In this document: positions 46,505 to 56,304 of the stretch, in pieces
Layout: each line of letters begins with the position of its first letter
Position numbering within the stretch: the first letter of the stretch is position 1
Assembly: GCF_014633365.1 (NCBI RefSeq)
Contig: NC_068347.1
Span: forward strand, 14,351,655 to 14,415,654
DNA from: Diospyros lotus
Lineage: Eukaryota; Streptophyta; Magnoliopsida; Ericales; Ebenaceae
Direction of reading: 5' to 3'
Length of the DNA stretch: 64,000 nt
Translations under genes and position numbers: made by a program
The notes under the pieces: generated by a model
The model's database searches: none
What the model saw: the letters and a program-made list of their open reading frames with translations, nothing else
Told to the model about the DNA's origin: nothing

Positions 46505-47290
46505 TTACATTCCCACCCTGTTTCTATTTCTTAATAAAATCATAGCAGTATTTCTTAATGTGGCCCTCTTTCCCACAGCGGTAGTATTTCCATTAAGATT
46601 GTTTTTGTTTTCCCTTCTTTCCATTATGTTTTCCCTTATGTCCTGTACCACCATTTTGATTGTTGTTAAAACTATTTTGACCCTTTTCAAGTTTACCCTT
46701 AACAAATAAATTGTTACTTAGTTTCTTAGAAGTATTAAGTTCTAACTCCCTTGCCTTGATTCTAGAGATTACTAGTTCTAAGGTGGGCATAATACCGGTA
46801 TACTGTAAAGCATGTTTAACTACATTGTAATTCTCAGGTAATGAGTTTAATAGTATCATTAGCTCACTGGTGTCTCCTAAGGCTTGGTCAGTTCCTCTTA
46901 ACATCAATGTAAGTTTAGTAAATTCATCTATATTATCACCCATAGACTTTGATGCATTCATTTTAAAATTGAATAACATACCTTTCAGATAAACTAAGTT
47001 AGAAGTAGAAACAACAACATACAAAGATTCAAGTCTATTCCATAAATCAAGGGGGTTAGTCATACCGTCTACCTTCCTGATAATAGTATCCCCCAAATGG
47101 AGAAATATCAAGTTGAATGCCTCTTCCCTTATCTCATCGGTCCTAGCTGATTGCTCAGTGGACCATTTTCTGTCATCCGGTTCAAGTGCAATAAACACTT
47201 TTGTGATAAGAGAGTAATACTCTCATCTTCTTTTTCCAACTTTCGAAATCCCCCTTTCCATCAAATGTACCGATTTTAAATCGGGTGACT
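46505..47290 (-). pseudogene. Copia gag, broken
   Basis: The main frame 47198-46593 has the UBN2-type gag domain: WNRLESLYVVVSTSNLVYLK, MNASKSMGDNIDEFTKLTLM and LLNSLPENYNVVKHALQYTG. A Lys/Asn/Gly-rich basic tail follows. In a shifted frame near 46585-46545 a zinc knuckle can be read as YYRCGKEGHIKKYC; its first Cys is replaced by Tyr. The true start lies upstream near 47290 in another frame (KKKMRVLLS). Gag would form the particle and bind element RNA. It follows the primer site and leader in the usual place. Confidence 0.85.
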
Positions 47291-47400
47291 CTTCAAAAAA
47301 ACCTTAGAGATTCAAAATAGGACTAATCGAGCGAAGAACAACCCTAAACCGACTCTAAGTGGAATAAAACAAAGACTCTCTCAGTGCGTATCAAAGAAAT

Positions 47401-47413
47401 GGCTCTGATACCA
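47401..47413 (-). other. initiator-Met tRNA primer site of the Copia element
   Basis: The minus strand reads tggtatcagagcc, two bases inside the 5' LTR. Confidence 0.92.
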
Positions 47414-47415
47414 CT

Positions 47416-48192
47416 TGTTGCGCAAAATATAGAAACACACACACACACACTGATACCACTGACGCATTTTTCGAACCCAACAATAGAGATATAATCGGTA
47501 CTGAAAAATAAACACAAGCAGCAAACACACAAAGGCAGAAAGTAAAGAACACGAGAGATTTTACCATGGTTCACCCAAAAAAGGGCTACGTCCACGTTGA
47601 GCTCCGATGAGAAGAGCTCACTGCACTATATGAGAAATAGAGATTACACCCACAGAAGAAGCTCACAAAGCACTCTGCACAATACTGATTTGATAAACAA
47701 AATCGCCCAAAATCACTAATACAGATTAGGGCATAACTATCAAACCAGAAAGAAAATCATACGTACACAGACCTTGTACAGAGCTTTACTAACCAAAACG
47801 AGGGAAGCCATAAGGCTACCTCAAATGAAAAACACCCGAAGAACTTACCTTCTTCCTCTCTTTTCTCTCTCTGCTCCTCGGCCTTACCTTCTTCTTTCTG
47901 TCAATGGCGAAATCAGGGTATATCAGATGCCGCTTCAAATCCCGAGAGAGATAAATAGCTATCTTGGACGGATGAGATAAGGCAGCATAAAACAAGATGG
48001 AGGGTTGGGATCAAATCGTGCAACACGATATTTCTTAGCACGGAAGGCTCAGATAGACGCCATCTGGAATGCACAGATGGTTTCCACATGGCCATCCATT
48101 GGGCGCCAAAAAGGCAGCCCGAGGTTGCCTACGCGACCTTCTAGCTCATGCAATTAAACGGTGCCGCTTTGATGCTTCACACGAAAACAACA
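47416..48192 (-). repeat. 5' LTR of the Copia element
   Basis: This 777-bp LTR matches 41212-43177 outside the CACTA insertion. It starts tgttgcgcaaaat and ends cgaaaacaaca on the plus strand. Confidence 0.93.
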
Positions 48193-48239
48193 TTGTGAAT
48201 AGGAAATTTATAATAATAATAAGAAGAAAAATCCTTTTT

Positions 48240-49083
48240 TTTTGTGGCGGTTGGGGGGTGACCGTGGTGCGGTGAGAATGGCGATTTGGGGGGGGGGGGG
48301 CAGTGGTGGCCGTTTGAGATGCAGTGTGATGGGTGCAGAAGGTTGCTTATGATTGAGGGTGGGGCCGATGGTGGTCCCAGCGGCAGAGGGAGGGCGACGA
48401 TGCTTTGTGGCCGGTGGTGGGTGTGAGTGGTAGAGGAAGGGGTGACGGCGGCCAGTGCTTGAGCCGGGGGGGGGGGGGGCGACAATAGTCGGTGCTCGCG
48501 ATAGGGGGCGATGACGGATTGTGCTCGACACGATGGGGGGGACGATGATGTCCAACTTGATAGGGGGCGACAACGGTGCTCGATGCCGTGGTGGGGCAAG
48601 GGGGGCGATGACGATTGCGGAGGCTTAGGGTCTGCACAATTAAATCCACAAATTTCAATATTATATGATACTTGTAGGTAACTTCACGAAATATATATGA
48701 TTGTATCCAATAAAAATAAACCGGACGAGCCAAGCCATCTCATCCTACCACTACCCGAGCTTGGGCTCTGCCCTATGCAATAGGAGTCAAGTTTGGGCTC
48801 GACTCATTATGAGTTTGATCGGAAGACAAGTTAATTTTTTTTTTTTCGCAAAAACAATTGTTGCAAATTTTGAAAATAAACTATAAAAAACAAGCATAAC
48901 ACGTGTGTGCTCATGTAGGCTCATTCAACTCACGAGCATTGAATGTCGAGCTCGACTTGATTCCTTAGATCGAACCTGGAGGTTGGCTTTACCCAGAGAG
49001 CTTGTACAAACATGAAACATGAGCCCCAACCACCCACTATAAGAAATTGGACTTTTAGTGATCACATTTAATGATAACCAGTC
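48240..49083. repeat. left arm of a large inverted repeat
   Basis: It is the reverse complement, with differences, of 54184-54985. Shared landmarks: a GC-rich block (ggtgaccgtggtgcggtgag at the outer end), an AT-rich part, caataggagtcaagtttggg, and a CACTA-type end (cactataagaaattgg at 49035). The GC-rich part gives long open frames on the minus strand (His/Pro/Ser-rich) that come from composition. Confidence 0.85.
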
Positions 49084-49500
49084 AAAAGTTGTCACTAATT
49101 TCAATATTTAGTGATGGTTAGATAGAATCCATCACAGATGGTGGGCAATAGTGACGATCACATATGGTTGTCACTAAAAATGCAACCTTTAGTGAGAGTC
49201 GTGGAACGTCAGTCACAGATGGAGGCACAATAGTAACGGCTAAAAGTAGTCGTCTCTGAATGTGCAATCTTTAGTGAGGGCCAAGAAATGTCGGTCACAG
49301 ATAGGGGAGCAATAGTGATGGCAAAGCACGTCATCACTGGATATGAAACCTTTAGTGAGGGCTAGGCAACATTGGTCATACATGGGGGTGAAATAGTGAC
49401 GGTCAATGATAATGGTCTTTGAATGTGCAACCTTTAGTGAGGGTCGGGTAAAGTTGGTCATAGATGCGGGAGCAATAGTGACAACTAGGGTTTAGGCCCA
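49035..49500. mobile_element. CACTA-type end with subterminal repeats
   Basis: It starts cactataagaaattgg, then carries a repeat of about 80 bp, in four or five copies, of the type aacctttagtgaggg...gtcacagatg...caatagtgacgg. This is the style of CACTA subterminal regions. The matching inverted end is at 54184-54232 (ccaatttcttgtagtg), but no subterminal repeats follow it inward. The 3-bp flanks are acc and ggt, not a direct duplication, because the flanks belong to the inverted arms. Confidence 0.7.
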
Positions 49501-50089
49501 TTGCCACCAGTACTCAAATCCCATTTGATTATGGTCATTGGTTGCCAAACAACAGATTATCAAATTAATCGAATACCAACTCCAAAATTGGGTAATAAAT
49601 AGCTATTGGAAGTTCTATTTCATACTTCCTTAAATCGTCAAAATCTTTGAAATTTTAATCTCCAAAGCCAAATATTTCACATTTTGTAGAACACACAACT
49701 ACTACCCACTTTTTCACCGCTCATTTCTTTCGATTATAATTGAATTATAATAGAATCCAAAACTGCAACCCATCCAAAATTACCTACACATGCCACAAAT
49801 TGGATTCCAAATCACATCCATGCATGTGTTTTCCTTGGTTACAAACTCTCCCATATTTAATACCTATATATAATGTAGCTATAAATATCTTCTATCTTCA
49901 AAAGTTTTAATGATTGACATGCATGCACTAGCTAGCTACTTGGGGAACATGCGTTTTCTTGTTGTAATTAATATTCGTTCACAGTATTCCTGTGAGCTCC
50001 TAAACCCTAAACACATTGTGTTATTGTAAAACATGTTTCATTTGACTATGGAACACATTACCATTGACTTTCATTTCATGCGAAAGTAA
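49501..50089. other. sequence without genes
   Basis: AT-rich, no coding sequence or element end recognised. The TAA at 50087-50089 is the target duplication of the next element. Confidence 0.5.
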
Positions 50090-50407
50090 GGCTTCGTACT
50101 TTTTGTTTTCAATTTTCAGTTTTGAGTTTTGAATTCATTTTCAGTTTTCTGTTTTGATAGTCTATTGTTAGAAAATTAAAAACGCGTTCTCTTTATTATT
50201 TTGAAAAATTATTTCTTAAAACAGAACATTAGAAAATGTGTTCTTTTTGAAATTTTAAAAATAAATTTTTAATGATATTTTATTTAATAAATTTGATTAT
50301 TCAATAAATTAAAAATATTTAATGTTTATAAATTATTAAAAAATATCTAAATTTTAAAGTTAATGAATTTTATAATATTTTTTACCATTATAATAATAAA
50401 ATATGAA

Positions 50408-53400
50408 TCTATATAATAAAGCAAGACTGTTTTTGAAAATGTGTAGAGACAATCTATCTTTGTGTGGCTGAGATCCATGGCTGAGATCCATCAACGGCTG
50501 AGATCCACGTCGCCCCCCCTCCCCCCGCGCGGCCGCCCGCCCAAAACCATCCCATCACGCCTCTCTCTCTCTCTGTTTCCCTCTCAGCCTCTCTCTCTCC
50601 CTCTCTGTTTCCCACTCGCCCGCCATTGTCGCCCACGCCCACACTGCATCTCTCTCCCTCTCTCTTTCTCTCTCTCACCCGCGGCCGCTCACGCCTCTCT
50701 CTCTCTGTTTCCCTCTCAGCCTCTCTCTCTCCCTCTCTGTTTCCCACTCGCCCACACCGCCTCTCTCTCTCCCTCTCTGTTTCTCTGTCTCACCCGCGGC
50801 ACCCACCCAATCGCCCACTGCCTCTCTCTCACCCGCGGCCGACCCTCGCCCGCCCCCTTCTCTCTGTCTCTCTCCTTCTCTCGCCTCCGCGTAGCCCACC
50901 CACGCCAGCGTCGCCGCCGCGTCTGCACACTACCGTCGCCCCCCGCCACGCCTCCGCCGCCGCCCACTGTCCCTTTCCCTCTCTCGGCCGACCCTCACCC
51001 GCCCCCTTCTCTCTGTCTCTCTCCCTCTCTCGCCTCCGCGTAGCCCACCCACCATCGCGTCTGCACACTGCCGTCGCCCCCCCGCCACGCCGTCGCCGCC
51101 CACTTCCAAGGTCCTCTCTCTCTCTCTCTATATAGATATATATATATATATATTTGGTGTTAGTTTAGTGTTCACTTCCAGGTCTTCATTTTAATTTAGT
51201 GTTAATTTAATTTAGTTTAGTGTTAATTTAATTTGATTATGTGTGTATTTGATTATTTTCTGTATATAGATTTACTGTTTTATTTAGTTTAGTTGACTGT
51301 TTTATGTTTTAATTTCGTGTATTACACGTGTGTGTGTATTTAGTTGTTTTAATTTATGTTTTAATTTAGTTGTCTATTTTCTGTATTTAGTTTAGATTTA
51401 CTGTTTATTTAGTTTAGTTGACTCTGTATTTGACTCTGTATATAGATTTACGTGTGTGTGTTACACGTGTGTGTATTTAATTTAGTGTATATAGTTTAGT
51501 TTAGATTTACTGTTTATAGATTTACTGTTTTAGTTTAGTGTTAATTTAATTTAATTTAGTGTTAGTTTAGTGTAAATTAATTTAATTTAATTTAGTTTAG
51601 TTTATGTAAACAAATATGTGTGTTAATTTATGTACAATTCATTATTTCTATCCTATTATTTTGTGTATTTTTATAGTGTTTTATGTTTTATTTAGTGTAT
51701 TATATAGATATACACGTGTGTGTGTTAATTTACTGTTTTATGTTTTGTGTACATTTAATATTTTAAAATTATTAATTTAGTGTATTATATAGATTTACTG
51801 TTTTATTTAGTTTATTATTTAGTTTAGTTTACTGTTTTATGTTTTAATTTAGTGTATTACACGTGTTTGTGTGTGTGTGTTAATGTATATTTGATTATGT
51901 GTGCTAATTTAGTTTAGTGTAAATTCATTTAGTGTTAATTTAATTTAATTTAGTGTTAGTTTAGTGTAAATTAATTTAGTGTTAATTTAATTTAATTTAG
52001 TTTATGTAAACAAATATGTGTGTTAATTTATGTACATTTCATTATTTTTATTCTATTATTTTGTGTATTTTTTATAGTGTTTTATGTTTAATTTAGTGTA
52101 TTATATAGATATACACGTGTGTGTGTGTGTTAATTTACTATTTTATGTTTTGTGTACATTTAATATTTTAAAATTATTAATTTAGTGTATTATATAGATT
52201 TACTGTTTTATTTAGTTTATTTAGTTTAGTTTACTGTTTTATGTTTTAATTTAGTGTATTACACGTGTGTGTGTGTGTATATTTGATTATGTGTGTTAAT
52301 TTAGTTTAGTGTAAATTTAATTTAATTTAGTGTTAGTTTAGTGTAAATTAATTTAGTGTTAATTTAATTTAGTTTAGTTTATGTAAACAAATATGTGTGT
52401 TAATTTATGTACATTTCATTATTTCTATCCTATTATTTTGTGTATTTTTTATAGTGTTTTATGTTTTGTGTACATTTGATATTTTAAAATGTTAAGTGTA
52501 TTAATTTAGTGTATTATATAGACATACACGTGTGTGTTAATTTAGTTTAGTGTAAATTAATTAATGTAAAAATATTTTTAATTACTGTAAAAAATTGTTG
52601 CTTTCTACAATAATTGAAAATTTTAAAATAGTCTGTTAAAATATTATTATTTATATTTATATTAAATAATTAAAATATTTATTTTTTTTGTCATTTAAAA
52701 ATTTATAAATTGTTTATAAAATGACTAATAATAATTATATTATGAATATTAATAATAATATTTATAATAATGAATAATTATATATGAATAATCAATAATA
52801 ATGAATAATTATAAATAATATTTATAAATTTAATATTTGTTATTTTACTAAAAAAGAATATTTAAATATTAATTTACTGAGTTTAATAGAAATTAGTTAA
52901 TAGAAATTTGTCAAATATTAAAGTTTAATAGAAATTGGTCAAAAATCTTCTTGCTTTATAATAAGAGAATTTTTTTTTTACTATCAAAGTTTAATTTACT
53001 AAGTTTAATATTTAATTTACTATCAAAGTTTATTTTATTATAATAATTTTTTTAATTAAAATAACATAAAAAAAAAACGTGTTCTCCGACCAAGAATTCC
53101 TAACCCATAGGGGTCGGAGAATACAAGAGTTCTCGACCACTCATTGTCATGATTGCAATCATGTGTGTTTGTATATATATTATATCTATATAATAAAGTA
53201 AGAAGATTTTTGAATTGTATAACATAAATGTAAGGGAGGATATTTTTTCAATGGTTGAGATGGGTTTTGATTTTTCATCAATGGCTAAGATCAAGCTATG
53301 TTTCCCCCCCAAAACCATCACATTCTCACACGCACTCTTTTTATATGTATACAAATTTTGGAATTAAATTTTATATATATGCACAAAAGCAATAAATTTT

Positions 53401-53607
53401 GGAATTAAATTTTCAATATAATTTTTTTATATTTGATATTTATATTCACAAATTATATTTTTTTATACTGTGTGTATTGTTTGATATTTAATTTTTAATT
53501 TAATTTGTTTAAATTATAAATTATTTTTTTTTAATTTAATTTTTTTATTTTTTATTATACAACGTTAATAAATATACACCGTGTCTTTAGGCACGGGCAT
53601 TCCCTAG
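50408..53607 (+). mobile_element. Helitron, plus orientation
   Basis: It begins tctatataataaagcaag after A (50407) and ends CTAG (53604-53607) before T (53608), with the hairpin ccgtgtctttaggcacgg just upstream of the end. The flanks rejoin as one MITE, which supports both edges. Inside: a CT- and CCCGC-rich block (50500-51120), a TA microsatellite, about 1.5 kb of gtttagtgttaatttaattt-type degenerate repeats with acacgtgtgtg (51150-52560), AT-rich sequence, and a tcggagaa block (53085-53140). No Rep/helicase. Long Ser/Pro/Leu frames in the GC block are composition effects. Confidence 0.8.
53185..53607 (+). mobile_element. second Helitron 5' end sharing one 3' end
   Basis: A second tctatataataaagtaag lies at 53185, preceded by A. 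It is followed by a Helitron 5'-terminal stretch (caatggttgagatgggtttt type), then the common 3' end at 53607. Either a short Helitron (423 bp) replaced the original 3' end or it inserted there. Confidence 0.55.
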
Positions 53608-53802
53608 TAAATAAATATGTTTTGAGTTTGTTTTGGATGAAAACACTCAAAACAACTTTTTATTATTTTGAGTTTTCTTTATAATTTTTTTTTTGGTTTT
53701 CAAAAATATATTTTTAAAAACAGTAAATAGAACGGGTTTTTATTATTTTAGAAAATTAAAAACTAAAAATGATTTGAAAACAGTAAAGAGAACGCACCCT
53801 AA

Positions 53803-54183
53803 ATGTCCAAGAATCACTTTGTGTTTGACATCACTTGTTCATTCCACCAATTAACTAGCCAAATCTTTCATCAAACCCCTCTCACACTAGCAACTTCAAC
53901 AACAATGGACAAGATAAGAGTTCTTGACCGAACACCTATCTTGTATGACTGAACGCCTATCTTGCAAAAGCGTAATAAAAAAAAAGAAAAAGTGACTAGT
54001 TCATTTAGCAAAACCCATATGGTAACTTCTAATTAGTATATTCGTATCTAACTTAATATAATTAAATCAATTTAAGTACATAAATAAGGTCTATGCCGTT
54101 TCTTGTATCATATACTTCACATGCATATTACTTGTCAAGTGTCCTCATGTGAAGTATATAAGGGTTATTTGTTTTATAACCCG
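53803..54183. other. sequence without genes
   Basis: No coding sequence or repeat boundary recognised between the MITE and the right inverted arm. Confidence 0.5.
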
Positions 54184-54985
54184 GACTGGTCGTCACTAAA
54201 TGTGATTACTAAAAGTCCAATTTCTTGTAGTGGGTGGTTGTGGCTCATGTTTCATGTTTGTACAAGCTCTTTGGGTAAAGCCAACCTCCAGGTTCGATCG
54301 AACGAATCGAGTCGAGCTCGACATTCAATGCTCGTGGGCTGCATGAGCCTACATGAGCACACACGTGTTATGCTTGCTTTTTATTGTTTATTTTCAAAAT
54401 TTGTAACAATTGTTTTTGCAAAAAAAAAAATAAAAAAAATTTAACTTGTTTTCCGATCAAATTCATAATGAGTCGAGCCCAAACTTGACTCCTATTGCAT
54501 AGGGTAGAGCCCAAGCTCGGGTAGTGGTAGGATGAGATGGCTTGGTTCTTCCTGTTTATTTTTATTGAATATAATCATATATATTTTGTGAAGTTACCTA
54601 CAAGTATCATATAAAATTGAAATTTGTCGAAGGATTTAATTGTGCAGACCTTAAGCCTCCACATTTGTCATCGGCCCCCCTCGCCCCGCCACCGCATCGA
54701 GCACCGTTGTCGCCCCCTATCGGGTTAGGCACTGTCATCCCCCCTCATCGTGTTGAGCACAGTCTGTCGTCGCCCCCTATCGCGAGCACTGGCAGCCGTC
54801 GCCCTTTCCTCTGCCACTCACACCTACCACCGGCCATAGACCATTGTCGCCCTCCCTCTGTCGCTCGGACCATGCCCCCACCCTCAACCGCGAGCAACCG
54901 CTTGCACCCACCACATCGCGTCTCAAACGGCCACCGCTAGACCCCCATTGCCACTCTCACTGCACCACGGTCACCCCCTGACCGC
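54184..54985. repeat. right arm of the large inverted repeat
   Basis: It is the reverse complement of 48240-49083 with scattered substitutions and small indels. It begins inside with 49 bp of a CACTA-type end (to 54232), then the AT-rich part, then the GC-rich block ending near ggtcaccccctgaccgcc. The Pro/His-rich frame at 54617-54940 is a composition effect. Confidence 0.85.
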
Positions 54986-56304
54986 CAAGGCCCCCAACTG
55001 GTCAACCCCACCAGTTGCCCCCCCCGACCCTTTCACCTGCCATTCGTCCGACTGAGTTGGCCCCCCGGGGAGTTGCACATACATTTATATATTTTTGTAA
55101 TACCTCATTTTGCAAAGTGTCAAGTAAGTTCAAGGAACTGAAAATCAGTTTAAGAATTTAGTTAAGTAATTGCCGAATCGATCGAAGGAAGTACCCTAGA
55201 ATGTAATATCTAAGGAAAAAGGTATGTCATTGACAAGTGTCTTGAGACATGATTTATGACACTTAAAGAAATTGGAACAGAGATAATTTCTCGGTACGAC
55301 TAATTTTAGTTTGGAAAATCGAATGATCGTAAGGAATGTAATACTCGAGATTTTTAGATTCAGATATGTAAGGAAATATGATATTTTAAGGAATTGTGGA
55401 TATTTGGAGACAAAAGTTCAATTTCTGAACTAGGGGTAAAATCGTAATTTTTGAGGTTCAGGTCATAAAAGTTCAATTTCTGAACTAGGGGTAAAATCGT
55501 AATTTTTGAGGTTTAGGTAAAAGTGTAATTTATCTAAAAATTAGGGGTATTAGCGTAATTAATCCATTCTTCACGGACTAAAATACAATTAAAAATTAGC
55601 TTGGAACCATGTTGAAAAAGGTCTAAGTGCAATTACTCAAAAGCTCGGGCCAAAGTGTAATTCTTGAAACCTTTTTCATAAGGGCATTTGGGAGATTTAG
55701 GAAAAGCCTCATAATGACTTTAGAGATAAGGATCAAGTCTCATGATGACGTTGAAGATAAGATGAAGCCTCATGATGACGTTAGAGATAAGATAAAGGCT
55801 CATGATGACTTTAAGGATAAGATTTGGATAAGGTTTGATTGGATAAAATAAGATTTTATTGGATATGATTTGATTTGAATAAAGATTTGATTTGAATAAA
55901 ATTTGATTCAGATAACAATGATTGCAGAATATCTTAGAAAATTTACAATGATGCAGATGATCTTAGAAGATTTGGAATGATTGAAAAAGATTCTGGAAGA
56001 TTTGAAATGATTGCAGAATATGTATTTCTTGGTGGCTAAGTTTTCAAAACCTATAAATAGGGGTTCATGGCTAAGGATTCTCTCATTCAAAGTTGTGATA
56101 AATTTCGTGTTAGACGAGAGTGCTTCGGGTTTAGTGGATAGAGGGCTTTTAAAACATACGCGAGGCATCACACGTGCAGAGCACTCGGGCACCGCATGAG
56201 GGCGTGTAAGGAGGTGGTTTAGGTCAAAATACTTGAGGAGTTGCACAAAAGTCGAGGTTGGGCATAAGATTTGAGGTGTTATGAGTTTCAGGTGAGTGGT
56301 TCTT

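Larger units (their letters stand above)
41212..48192 (-). mobile_element. Copia retrotransposon, full structure, coding regions decayed
   Basis: Target duplication ttgtg is perfect (41207-41211 and 48193-48197). Minus-strand order: 5' LTR (48192-47416), initiator-Met primer site (47413-47401), gag, protease, integrase, RT, RNase H, polypurine tract and 3' LTR (43177-41212). The domain order is the Copia one, with integrase before RT. The LTRs are 777 bp and, without the CACTA insertion, 776 bp; by eye they differ at a few percent of positions. Every coding segment has at least one stop or frameshift, so it is dead as a source of enzymes. Confidence 0.93.
50090..53799. mobile_element. Tourist-like MITE split by a Helitron
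   Basis: Left part 50090-50407 starts ggcttcgtact; right part 53608-53799 ends gagaacgcaccc. The ends are imperfect inverted repeats and TAA flanks both sides (50087-50089 and 53800-53802), the target size of Harbinger/Tourist elements. Without the Helitron it would be about 510 bp, rich in A/T and in ttttgagttttga-type motifs. Confidence 0.65.

Noticed and set aside
48177..48733. His/Pro/Ser-rich frames on the minus strand
   Set aside because: Composition effect of the GC-rich inverted-repeat arm; the copy in the other arm does not keep the frame.
50462..51135. Long Ser/Pro/Leu and Arg/Glu frames on both strands
   Set aside because: They come from CT-rich and CCCGC-rich low-complexity sequence; several frames are open at once.
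49035..54232. A single 5.2-kb CACTA transposon
   Set aside because: The 3-bp flanks are not direct duplicates, the homology extends outside both ends as inverted arms, and the right end has no subterminal repeats.
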